A stretch of DNA of 13,562 nt, from contig CAJUJV010000051.1 of assembly GCA_910586845.1 (NCBI GenBank), positions 14,374 to 27,935 of the forward strand. The letters are read 5' to 3'. Both the position numbers and the translations under genes were made by a program. The stretch's first letter is position 1. Each line of letters begins with the position of its first letter. Shown here piece after piece: positions 7,322 through 13,526 of this stretch. The notes below the pieces were generated by a model. That model was not told where the DNA came from, did no database searches, and worked only from the letters and a program-made list of their open reading frames with translations. The DNA comes from an uncultured Hungatella sp. (GTDB lineage Bacteria; Bacillota; Clostridia; Lachnospirales; Lachnospiraceae).

Positions 7322-8272
7322 TTATGCAAAGAAGGTATTCACATTAGAAAGAAAGTCTGCCGGCTTCTCCAGATGAGGAAGATGATTGGTATCATCGATG
7401 ATGGAGTATTCAACAGCCGGATTATAAGTCACATATTCTGAAAGTATGTCTTTTATATTCTCTTTTTTGTTACCACCGATCAGATAGATACTATTATTAA
7501 TTTTCTTTAAGGCATTGACAATATTACATCTGCTGTAGTTGCAGCGTACACAGGCGTAGACAGATTTTGGGGAAAATCCTAAATGGGCTGCTTCATAGTA
7601 GGTGTCAATCATTGATTCCGTTATGGCTTCTGGATTGGAAAAATACTGTTTTGTGAACATTTCTTTCAGGGAAGCTTTGCTGTAAGCTATATGGTAGATC
7701 AGTGTCCCTGTAATAGGAAAATCTAAAAAGCGTTTGTAGTGTCTGGAATAAGATCCAGGCAGCTGACAGCAGGTGTTTATGCTGTCAGGATCGATCAGCA
7801 TCAGACGATTAAACAGATCGGGACTGTTATTACATGCCATAATGACAAAAGAACCGGAGACCCCGGAAGCAATCACATCTGTTCTGTGCCCGATTACTGA
7901 TTTGATAAAATCGGAGATGAGCTGAACATACAGATAATTCGTATAAGTAAGACAGGGTTTCTCGGAGAGACCGCATCCAAGTAAATCTATGGTATATACA
8001 GTAAACTTTTTTGAAAGAGCAGGGATCACACGATGGTATTCATAACTACTGGCTGCAGCATCCAGGTCATGAATTAAAAGCAAAGGTTTACCGGATCCTG
8101 CTTTGCGGTAAGAAATATCGCCAAACCTCCAATGATAATACAAAACATCAGAATGATCCAGCAAACCTTTGGAGACAGCAGACAGTTTGATAAGTTTATT
8201 GATCAGACCAATACCTGCAACAGAGCTGGTGGATAAGACAGAAACAGTAATCAATTTATTTTTAGTTGTCAT
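7322..8272 (-). CDS. Membrane-anchored alpha/beta hydrolase-fold protein
   Basis: The 316-aa product has a short basic N-terminus and a hydrophobic stretch at about residues 7-32, likely a membrane anchor. An alpha/beta hydrolase fold follows: strand and oxyanion region KPLLLIHDLDAAASSYEYH (63-80), VYTIDLLGCGLSEKP (92-106), a nucleophile-elbow-like GVSGS with S139, and the C-terminal NHLPHLEKP with probable catalytic H297. The usual HG oxyanion pair is HD, the elbow ends in Ser rather than Gly, and the canonical acid after the strand-like IYLIGG is not obvious, so the triad is only partly convincing. AGAAGGAG (8282-8290 region) precedes the ATG by about 10 nt. The substrate is unknown; peptidase, esterase or lysophospholipase-like roles are all possible. 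It is transcribed against both flanking operons, from its own promoter. Confidence 0.8.
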   Translation of the reverse strand: MTTKNKLITVSVLSTSSVAGIGLINKLIKLSAVSKGLLDHSDVLYYHWRFGDISYRKAGSGKPLLLIHDLDAAASSYEYHRVIPALSKKFTVYTIDLLGCGLSEKPCLTYTNYLYVQLISDFIKSVIGHRTDVIASGVSGSFVIMACNNSPDLFNRLMLIDPDSINTCCQLPGSYSRHYKRFLDFPITGTLIYHIAYSKASLKEMFTKQYFSNPEAITESMIDTYYEAAHLGFSPKSVYACVRCNYSRCNIVNALKKINNSIYLIGGNKKENIKDILSEYVTYNPAVEYSIIDDTNHLPHLEKPADFLSNVNTFFA

Positions 8273-8358
8273 ATAAACAGGCTCCTTCTGAGTTGTGATA
8301 AACGTAACCGAATATGCTTTGCCTCCATCAAGGTGCTGATCCTGAGAGGGTTTCTTTC

Positions 8359-8387
8359 ATTATATAGTATAACCATATGGGAGGCAA
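8359..8387 (-). promoter_or_regulatory. Sigma-A promoter for the alpha/beta hydrolase gene
   Basis: On the minus strand a perfect -10 TATAAT (8359-8364) lies 17 bp downstream of a -35-like TTGCCT (8382-8387, 4 of 6 to TTGACA). The gene's ATG is about 87 nt further on, leaving a leader of roughly 80 nt that contains an AGAAGGAG ribosome binding site. Spacing and the perfect -10 make this the best promoter match in the window. Confidence 0.7.
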
Positions 8388-8429
8388 TGTTTTCTCTATT
8401 AAAATATTATTAAGTTTCATATCCGGGGA

Positions 8430-8445
8430 TGTTTCACGTGAAACA
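8430..8445. promoter_or_regulatory. parS site (intergenic, upstream of parA)
   Basis: TGTTTCACGTGAAACA is an exact 16-bp palindrome matching the parS consensus bound by Spo0J/ParB in Firmicutes; the symmetry extends one more base on each side (8429-8446). It lies in the divergent region between the hydrolase promoter and the parA promoter. Known role: nucleation of ParB spreading, origin segregation and SMC loading. Confidence 0.95.
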
Positions 8446-8560
8446 TGATCATTTCTGATAAAGTATTTCGGCCTGTACATACGAAGTAGTTTTTAAAACT
8501 AATGAATATGTTACAAAAAATAAAAATTTCACAGAAAGACATAGGAAAAGGAAAAAAAAT

Positions 8561-8575
8561 GTGATATACTATCAC
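8561..8575 (+). promoter_or_regulatory. parA promoter -10 overlapped by a palindrome
   Basis: A -10-like TATACT (8565-8570) lies 27 nt before the parA ATG; no good -35 is visible at 16-18 bp upstream (TAGGAA at 17 bp), so it may be activator-dependent or weak. The same bases lie inside the perfect inverted repeat GTGATA-TAC-TATCAC (8561-8575), whose position suits a repressor operator. The rest of the 8273-8596 intergenic region is A/T-rich and also holds a symmetric AGTTTT-T-AAAACT (8488-8500), the parS at 8430 and the hydrolase promoter. Confidence 0.45.
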
Positions 8576-8596
8576 CTGTGTCAGAAAGGAATTATT

Positions 8597-9367
8597 ATGG
8601 GAAGAATAATTGCAATAGCTAATCAGAAGGGCGGAGTCGGTAAGACAACCACTGCCATTAATTTGTCTGCGTGCCTGGCAGAAGCTGGACAAAAAGTGTT
8701 GTTAGTAGATTGTGACCCACAGGGGAATGCAACCAGTGGAGTAGGATTGGAAAAGGGATATATAGAAAAGACAATCTATGAGATGATGATCGGAGAATGT
8801 GAGATAGAAGAGTGTTTGATCACCGACGCTATGGAATATCTGGATGTTCTTCCATCAGATGTGAATCTGGCCGGAGCTGAAATCGAGCTTCTTGATCTGG
8901 ATAGTAAAGAGTCTATTTTAAAACAGCATCTCATGTCTATAGAGGACAGATACGACTACCTGATCATCGATTGTCCTCCTTCTCTGAATCTGCTTACGAT
9001 TAATGCATTAACTGCAGCTGATACTGTATTAATTCCCATTCAGTGCGAATACTATGCGTTGGAGGGACTGAATCAGGTATTGAAGACAGTTAATCTTGTA
9101 AAGAAAAAATTAAATCCTCACTTAGAGACAGAGGGTGTGGTATTCACTATGTATGATGCCAGAACAAATCTTTCTCTTGAAGTAGTGGAAAGCGTAAAAA
9201 GCAATTTGAATCAGAATATTTATAAAACAATCATACCGAGAAATGTAAGACTGGCAGAGGCGCCAAGTCATGGTATGCCTATTAATTTGTATGATTCAAG
9301 GTCTACAGGTGCGGAGAGTTATCGGTTACTGGCGGCAGAAGTGATGAGTAGAGGAGAGGATATCTAA
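8597..9367 (+). CDS. parA: Chromosome-partitioning ATPase ParA (Soj)
   Basis: Walker-type ATPase of the chromosomal ParA/Soj family, acting on the nucleoid with ParB in origin segregation and, in Bacillus, on DnaA. The 256-aa product has the deviant Walker A K11GGVGKT17 near the N-terminus, the A' segment VLLVDCDPQGNATSG (34-48) and Walker B YLIIDCPPSL (121-130). The C-terminal part includes IPRNVRLAEAPSHGMPI, characteristic of the family. The ATG at 8597 has GAAAGGA 6 nt upstream; the open frame from 8561 lacks an SD and overlaps the promoter. Its TAA overlaps the parB ATG (TAATG), indicating translational coupling. Confidence 0.96.
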   Translation: MGRIIAIANQKGGVGKTTTAINLSACLAEAGQKVLLVDCDPQGNATSGVGLEKGYIEKTIYEMMIGECEIEECLITDAMEYLDVLPSDVNLAGAEIELLDLDSKESILKQHLMSIEDRYDYLIIDCPPSLNLLTINALTAADTVLIPIQCEYYALEGLNQVLKTVNLVKKKLNPHLETEGVVFTMYDARTNLSLEVVESVKSNLNQNIYKTIIPRNVRLAEAPSHGMPINLYDSRSTGAESYRLLAAEVMSRGEDI

Positions 9368-10320
9368 TGGCAAGAAGATCAGGACTTGGAAAAGGTCTGG
9401 GCGCGATCTTTGGAGAAGATGTTGTAGAAAGCCCGGTTTCAGAAAAAATAAACGAAATTGTTTCACGTGAAACATCCGATAGTCAGTACGGTGAAAAAAA
9501 ATCTGCAGATCAACATGAGCATCCGGGTAAGGAGTATATGATGAAATTGTCAATTATCGAGCCAAACCAGGATCAGCCCAGAAAAGATTTTAATGAAGAA
9601 TTGATAGGAGAACTGGCGGATTCCATAAAAAAATATGGGGTTCTTCAGCCTCTTCTGGTCCAAAAAAGAGGAGAACATTACGAGATCATTGCAGGAGAAA
9701 GACGATGGAGAGCGGCAAAAGAAGCGGGTCTCAAGGAAGTCCCTGTGGTGATAAAAGAATACACAAAACAGCAGGCAATGGAAATTGCTTTAATTGAAAA
9801 TGTACAGAGAGAAGATCTGAATCCTATTGAAGAAGCTCAGGCTTATCAACAGCTGCTTCAGGAATTTGAGCTGACTCAGGAGGAGATTGCCCAGAGAGTA
9901 TCAAAAAGCAGGACAGCCATTACCAACTGTATGAGACTGTTGAAGCTTGACAGAAGGGTTCAGGACATGCTTGCCCAGGGTCAGGTTTCCAGCGGACATG
10001 CCAGGGCTTTATTGTCTCTGGAAAACAATGACAGTCAATATCAGGTTGCATTAAAGATCCTGAACCAGAGATTAAGTGTTCGGGAAGTAGAGAAACTGGT
10101 AAAGCTTCTGGGAAAACCCAAAAAGGAAGAAAAGCCGAAGGAAGAGGAAAAAGATCTCAGCTTTATCTTCAAGGACCTGGAAGAGAGAATGAAACAGGTA
10201 ATGGGGACAAAGGTAATCATCAATAAAAAGGATCGAAATAAAGGACGGGTGGAAATCGAATATTACTCAGAAACAGAACTGGAACGGATTGTAGAACTGA
10301 TTGAATCCATAAAAGAATGA
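9367..10320 (+). CDS. parB: Chromosome-partitioning protein ParB (Spo0J)
   Basis: CTP-dependent DNA clamp that loads at parS and spreads, guiding origin segregation. The 317-aa product begins with the basic MARRSGLGKGLGAIF that stimulates ParA ATPase in homologues. A variable linker (16-57) follows, then the ParB/Srx-like CTPase domain with G110ERR113 and ENVQREDLNPIEEAQAY (144-160). The HTH parS reader is TQEEIAQRVSKSRTAITN (170-187), and a Lys/Glu-rich linker leads to the C-terminal dimerisation domain (about 245-317). The start overlaps the parA stop by one base. Codons 31-36 of the linker (IVSRET) contain an exact parS site, so the gene carries its own product's binding site. Confidence 0.96.
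   Translation: MARRSGLGKGLGAIFGEDVVESPVSEKINEIVSRETSDSQYGEKKSADQHEHPGKEYMMKLSIIEPNQDQPRKDFNEELIGELADSIKKYGVLQPLLVQKRGEHYEIIAGERRWRAAKEAGLKEVPVVIKEYTKQQAMEIALIENVQREDLNPIEEAQAYQQLLQEFELTQEEIAQRVSKSRTAITNCMRLLKLDRRVQDMLAQGQVSSGHARALLSLENNDSQYQVALKILNQRLSVREVEKLVKLLGKPKKEEKPKEEEKDLSFIFKDLEERMKQVMGTKVIINKKDRNKGRVEIEYYSETELERIVELIESIKE
9459..9474. promoter_or_regulatory. parS site inside parB
   Basis: A second exact copy of TGTTTCACGTGAAACA, about 1.03 kb from the intergenic copy, read through as IVSRET in the poorly conserved linker of ParB. Placement of a parS within spo0J/parB is known in Bacillus subtilis, so this is a conserved arrangement. Confidence 0.95.
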
Positions 10321-10360
10321 CCAGATCAAAAGAAACAGGAGATAAGGAAAGGAAATAAGA

Positions 10361-10864
10361 ATGATAACACAAAGTATGATGAACAGCTGGCCTATAGATC
10401 CGGCCATTGTGATTCTCAGTCTTGGAATTATAACAGTTCTCCTTCTGATCATGACCGTAATATGCGTAGTACAGACGAACAAATTATACCGCAAGTATGA
10501 CCGATTTATGAGAGGCAGCGATGCAGAATCCCTGGAAGATATCATAGCAGAACAGATAGAAGAAATTAAAGAACTGAAAGTCCAGGATCGCTTTAATAAG
10601 GATACAATGAAAACTCTTACCCGAAATGTAAAAAGTTCCTATCAGAAATTCGGAATAGTAAAATACAATGCATTTAAAGGTATGGGAGGAAATCTGAGTT
10701 TTGCAATTGCATTACTGGATATGAATAATACAGGATTTATCCTGAACTCTGTACACAGCAGGGAAGGATGCTATCTCTATATAAAGATGGTAGAAAAAGG
10801 AGAAACAGATATTATATTGGGAACTGAAGAAAAAGAAGCACTGGAGCAGGCATTGGGTTATTGA
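10361..10864 (+). CDS. DUF4446-family small membrane protein
   Basis: The 167-aa product has one N-terminal transmembrane segment (about residues 14-38, DPAIVILSLGIITVLLLIMT), a charged, probably helical stretch (about 50-90), and the conserved DUF4446 core YNAFKGMGGNLSFAIALLDMNNTGFILNSVHSRE (about 104-137). Function is unknown; in many Clostridia the family is encoded directly after parA-parB, as here, which hints at a link to origin or nucleoid biology (inference). The ATG at 10361 follows an AAAGGA-type SD at about 10348-10353. The gene begins 40 nt after the parB stop, probably in the same operon, and its stop codon lies in the loop-proximal part of the terminator hairpin. Confidence 0.87.
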   Translation: MITQSMMNSWPIDPAIVILSLGIITVLLLIMTVICVVQTNKLYRKYDRFMRGSDAESLEDIIAEQIEEIKELKVQDRFNKDTMKTLTRNVKSSYQKFGIVKYNAFKGMGGNLSFAIALLDMNNTGFILNSVHSREGCYLYIKMVEKGETDIILGTEEKEALEQALGY

Positions 10865-10876
10865 TGCCTGCTTTTT
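10845..10876 (+). terminator. Rho-independent terminator of the parAB-DUF4446 operon
   Basis: AGCAGGCAT (10845-10853) pairs perfectly with ATGCCTGCT (10864-10872), 10-nt loop, followed by a T-run ending at 10876 and then more A/T-rich sequence. The hairpin includes the last codons and the stop (10862-10864) of the DUF4446 gene. Confidence 0.85.
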
Positions 10877-10971
10877 CAAATTTTTATTGACGTATAAAAA
10901 TTAATTTATGAAAAACCCCGATTTTACAGGATTTTTTAGAAAAATTGTTGCAAATGTGTTGCATTTAAACT
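10877..10971. other. Host/integrase junction with candidate attachment-site core and direct repeats
   Basis: A perfect 9-bp inverted repeat AATTTTTAT/ATAAAAATT (10879-10887, 10894-10902) flanks a 6-bp spacer TGACGT, the layout of a tyrosine recombinase core site. Two tandem direct-repeat pairs follow: GATTTTACAG/GATTTTTTAG (10920-10939, 8 of 10 identical) and GTTGCAAATGT/GTTGCATTTAA (10947-10968, 11-bp period). They could be integrase arm or accessory binding sites (inference). The region is A/T-rich, so the AT-only inverted repeat could be chance; the true core needs comparison with the other end. Confidence 0.4.
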
Positions 10972-12021
10972 CTAAACTTTAATGAGTTCAACGGTTTCTT
11001 TTAACTCGTCGATTGTCTTGTGATTGTATACCCGGTTGCCTGTATCCTTGGAAATGTGACCCATGAGAAGGTCAATGCAACGTCGATTTCCTCCGGCAGC
11101 GTCAAGCAAAGTCTCAAAGGTATGCCGACACTCATGCGGGGTGTGTTCCATTCTTAAATTATCCATGATTCCAGTCCAAATATTTCTATAAGCGTTGGCA
11201 GAGATAGGCTTTCCGTTTAGAGAAATAAGACGGGGGCCTCCGGCGGCGAGCCGGGCCTCTATGAGTGGCCTGATCCTGGAGTGGATAGGAACCACCCTGT
11301 TCTTTCCAGCTTTGGTCTTGGTGCCACCCTTCATAGTCCCGGCCCTAAGATCTATGTATTCTGGAGTGAGCGCCAGCAGCTCAGAGATCCGCCAGCCGGA
11401 ATAGATGAAGATCAGGACCGTATCAACCCATGGATCTGACTGATGTTCCCACAGCCGGGATATTTCCTCGTTGGTAAACGGCAGGCGGGTTGTCTCCGGC
11501 ACCGGGGCAGAGGTCAATAATTCTGAATACCGGGAAGATGATATATCCAGCTCCACGGCGAACCGGTCAAGGTGCCCCCACAGATTTTTGATCGCTGACT
11601 GCATAGAAGCAGATTTTCCGCAGGTGTCTATGATTTCCTGCATCTGGTAGGCTTTGATCTGCTTATATGGCAGCTCATCCAGGGGGGAGCAGTATTTGAA
11701 TGCGGACATAAGAGCTGCCCGGTTAGAAGTTCCCAGCTTAGGAGCCTTCTTCTCTTTCCAGAGGTCAAACAGTCTCCGCAGAGTGATCTTTGCCCTGTCT
11801 ATATCCCAGGGATTAGCATTGTATGCCGCCAGCATGGCAAGGCCCTCTTCCCGGCTTGCGGCATAACCGAGGATCACGGAGCCGCCTGCCTGGGACTTCC
11901 GCACAATATAGGGCTTGCGGCGTTTCCCTGATAATTTGCTGATGGATCCATAATTGTTCGGTAATTTAATGGGAACCGCCCCCTCTCGGATTCTTTGAGA
12001 AGATCCTGCGCTTTCTGCCAT
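10972..12021 (-). CDS. int: Tyrosine recombinase / phage integrase
   Basis: Site-specific recombinase catalysing integration and excision of the element. The 349-aa product has an N-terminal AP2-like arm-binding region (about 18-70, KLPNNYGSISKLSGKRRKPY), a SAM-like core-binding domain (about 75-180) and a C-terminal catalytic domain. Catalytic residues are all visible: R211 in SGWRISELLALTP, a beta-hairpin lysine in KGGTKTKAGKNRVVPI, H296xxR299 in PHECRHTF, H322 in LLMGHIS, and nucleophile Y332 in NRVYNHKT. It therefore appears intact. The ATG at 12021 lies 56 bp inside the end of the antirepressor gene and has no clear SD, so initiation may depend on coupling; a GAGAGGGGG run about 50 nt later precedes only rare-type codons. 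The gene ends 95 bp from the host terminator. Confidence 0.93.
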   Translation of the reverse strand: MAESAGSSQRIREGAVPIKLPNNYGSISKLSGKRRKPYIVRKSQAGGSVILGYAASREEGLAMLAAYNANPWDIDRAKITLRRLFDLWKEKKAPKLGTSNRAALMSAFKYCSPLDELPYKQIKAYQMQEIIDTCGKSASMQSAIKNLWGHLDRFAVELDISSSRYSELLTSAPVPETTRLPFTNEEISRLWEHQSDPWVDTVLIFIYSGWRISELLALTPEYIDLRAGTMKGGTKTKAGKNRVVPIHSRIRPLIEARLAAGGPRLISLNGKPISANAYRNIWTGIMDNLRMEHTPHECRHTFETLLDAAGGNRRCIDLLMGHISKDTGNRVYNHKTIDELKETVELIKV

Positions 12022-12691
12022 TTACTTTTTTATCGATCACTCTGATTCCCAAGATCTGATTTACTGTTTTGGAGAACACGATGATGGGAACTGGAGCATG
12101 GCAGAAGGTCTCGCAAAAGGATACATACTCCTGGTATACATCGTTGGTTGGCCGGTTCATCACGTCTGTGTTTTTTAAAAACTCAGACATGGTTTCAACC
12201 CACACCCCCGCTTGGGGCTGGTGCCGCGACTCTGGTGCCGTTGCCGGCCGGAGCCCCATCTCATCCAGAATCTTGCTTATGTATGGGAGCCGGTCGTCGC
12301 CGCAGGAGGAGACGATCTCAACCAGCCTGAAATAATCCGCCTGGGATAATCCAGGATTCACGCCCCGCTTATATTTTTTCTCAACCTGAATGAAGTAGCG
12401 CCGAACCAGCTTGCCCTTCTCATTGCGCTCCAGCATGGCCATTTCCTTGGCGGTGTCCAGCTTGATGATATGCTGGTTCAACTTCTGTCCTGAAGGTGCG
12501 CAAATTTGAGCGGCTTCAAAATCTTCATTTTCCACTGCGTCTACGTCTGCCAATCGGCGTATTGACCAATCCTTATAAGCTGTCTTTACTCCCAGGACTT
12601 CATGGAGCTCTGTCCCGTATACCACCTTTTCTCCTGTGCTTGTCTCATAGACTGGCACCAGTGTTCTCTCGATTACTCTTAAATTTTGCAT
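11966..12691 (-). CDS. Phage antirepressor, AntA/AntB family with C-terminal winged-helix-like domain
   Basis: The 241-aa product has an AntA/AntB antirepressor domain at about residues 20-107 (VYGTELHEVLGVKTAYKDWSIRRL ... DTAKEMAMLERNEKGKLVRRYFIQVEKKYK), known from phages where such proteins counter the lysogenic repressor. After a linker, residues about 163-232 (YQEYVSFC, then PVPIIVFSKTVNQIL, then GRKRRIF) resemble the small winged-helix domain found at the end of phage primase or antirepressor proteins. The last residues (KNPRGGGSH) run past that fold into the integrase reading frame. The ATG at 12691 has an excellent SD (AGGAGG on the minus strand, 12700-12705, 8-nt spacing). A long hairpin or operator lies just upstream (12719-12768). 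Likely regulated by the neighbouring XRE proteins (inference). Confidence 0.85.
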   Translation of the reverse strand: MQNLRVIERTLVPVYETSTGEKVVYGTELHEVLGVKTAYKDWSIRRLADVDAVENEDFEAAQICAPSGQKLNQHIIKLDTAKEMAMLERNEKGKLVRRYFIQVEKKYKRGVNPGLSQADYFRLVEIVSSCGDDRLPYISKILDEMGLRPATAPESRHQPQAGVWVETMSEFLKNTDVMNRPTNDVYQEYVSFCETFCHAPVPIIVFSKTVNQILGIRVIDKKVNGRKRRIFSKNPRGGGSH

Positions 12692-12718
12692 AAATTCTTC
12701 CTCCTCTTGTTTTTCTGA

Positions 12719-12768
12719 GGATGAAGTGATATCATAAGTCTTGGGATAGCTTATGATTCATTTCATCC
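12719..12768. repeat. Long imperfect inverted repeat upstream of the antirepressor gene
   Basis: Arms 12719-12738 and 12750-12768 pair over 19 bp with one G-U and one bulged base, enclosing an 11-nt loop. Two perfect nested parts are visible: outer GGATGAA/TTCATCC and inner ATCATAAG/CTTATGAT. It ends 13 nt before the antirepressor SD. Neither strand has a U-tract after it, so it is not an obvious terminator; an operator for the XRE proteins or a 5'-leader structure fits better (inference). Confidence 0.6.
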
Positions 12769-12784
12769 GAATTTTAAGTTCCTG

Positions 12785-12812
12785 AAGCCCTGGCGTTGCA
12801 GCGCTGGGGCTT
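12785..12812 (-). promoter_or_regulatory. Small hairpin in the gap between the second regulator and the antirepressor
   Basis: AAGCCC (12785-12790) pairs with GGGCTT (12807-12812); a 2x2 internal mismatch is followed by 3 further pairs. It begins 6 nt past the stop of the minus-strand regulator. No U-tract follows on either strand, so it is at best a weak terminator or mRNA 3'-end structure. Confidence 0.3.
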
Positions 12813-12817
12813 TGCCT

Positions 12818-13192
12818 TTACTGGGGCTCATGGCAGACGGAGCCTAAAAACTGCTCCAAGGCCTTCCAACCGTCGCCGTCCATGGCACTTAGGCCAAGGA
12901 TAACCCGCCGTCGGAAGGAGCCTTTGCCCTCTTCAAGCACGGCCTCCATGAAGGCCGTAATTCTTTGATCTTCCACGTCCAGTTCCACGAACATCTCCCC
13001 TGTGCCGTCCCGTAACCAGGATTCATTGACGTTTTTTTGAGACTTTAACATGAAAATATGTTGTTCTGTTACATTACGGCGTCCAGATTCGATGTCAGAA
13101 ACTCCAGATTTAGTAATTCCCAACAGTTTACCAAAATCTTCTTGATTCATTTTTAAGTATTTTCGTAATTCTTTGATACGTTCATTCATCAT
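12818..13192 (-). CDS. XRE-family HTH transcriptional regulator (second of tandem pair)
   Basis: The 124-aa product has an N-terminal Cro/CI-type HTH (about residues 5-58): RIKELRKYLKMNQEDFGKLLG, recognition region ITKSGVSDIESGRRNV, then NESWLRDGTGEMFV (about 55-69). The C-terminal half (about 75-124) is helical and charged, with no LexA-like autoprotease motif, so induction would rely on the antirepressor rather than self-cleavage (inference). The ATG at 13192 overlaps the previous gene's stop by 11 bp, with only a weak purine-rich SD, suggesting coupled translation. It shares the HTH plan and the near-identical NExWLRDGTGEMFV block with its upstream neighbour, and is therefore its paralogue. 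Confidence 0.85.
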   Translation of the reverse strand: MMNERIKELRKYLKMNQEDFGKLLGITKSGVSDIESGRRNVTEQHIFMLKSQKNVNESWLRDGTGEMFVELDVEDQRITAFMEAVLEEGKGSFRRRVILGLSAMDGDGWKALEQFLGSVCHEPQ

Positions 13193-13526
13193 GCATCATC
13201 TCTTTCTTTTTGGCTAATGCGAATGCTGTGTGAAACAATAATTTCCAATCATCTTCATCAAGTGAAGTTAGAACGTTGATGATATTTATAGGAGGTTTAT
13301 CTGGTGACTGCTTCACGAACATTTCCCCTGTCCCGTCACGGAGCCATTCTTCATTGACATTGAATTCTCGGCAGATTAGGGAGACTACAGCATCTATTGG
13401 TTCATTTCTACCGCTTTCATATGTTGCTATAGTGTTTCTTTTAATTCCTAACTTTTCTGCAAATTCTTGCTGTGTAAGATCCATCTCCCTTCTAAGTTTT
13501 TTGATACGGTCTTTCAAAATTATCAC
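13182..13526 (-). CDS. XRE-family HTH transcriptional regulator (first of tandem pair)
   Basis: The 114-aa product has a Cro/CI-type HTH near the N-terminus (RIKKLRREMDLTQQEFAEKLG, GIKRNTIATYESGRNEP), then NEEWLRDGTGEMFV and a short C-terminal helical segment (DEDDWKLLFHTAFALAKKKE). I prefer the GTG at 13526 because AGGAGG (minus strand, 13533-13538) is 6 nt upstream; the GTG at 13529 would be only 3 nt away, and a TTG at 13517 is possible. No peptidase domain is present. It is co-directional with the second regulator and the antirepressor. Only 36 bp of its upstream region lies in the window, so its promoter and any divergent partner gene are not visible. Confidence 0.85.
   Translation of the reverse strand: MIILKDRIKKLRREMDLTQQEFAEKLGIKRNTIATYESGRNEPIDAVVSLICREFNVNEEWLRDGTGEMFVKQSPDKPPINIINVLTSLDEDDWKLLFHTAFALAKKKEMMHDE

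Noticed and set aside
8294..8302. DnaA-box-like TGTGATAAA near the hydrolase start
   Set aside because: Its complement TTTATCACA fits TTATNCACA at only 7 of 9 positions, is isolated, and lies in the hydrolase leader; no cluster supports an origin here.
10877..10971. tRNA gene as integration target
   Set aside because: No cloverleaf, T-loop motif or CCA-like 3' end is visible; the junction is A/T-rich intergenic sequence.
13230..13237. parS half-site GTGAAACA
   Set aside because: Only one half is present, inside a regulator gene; the other half does not match.
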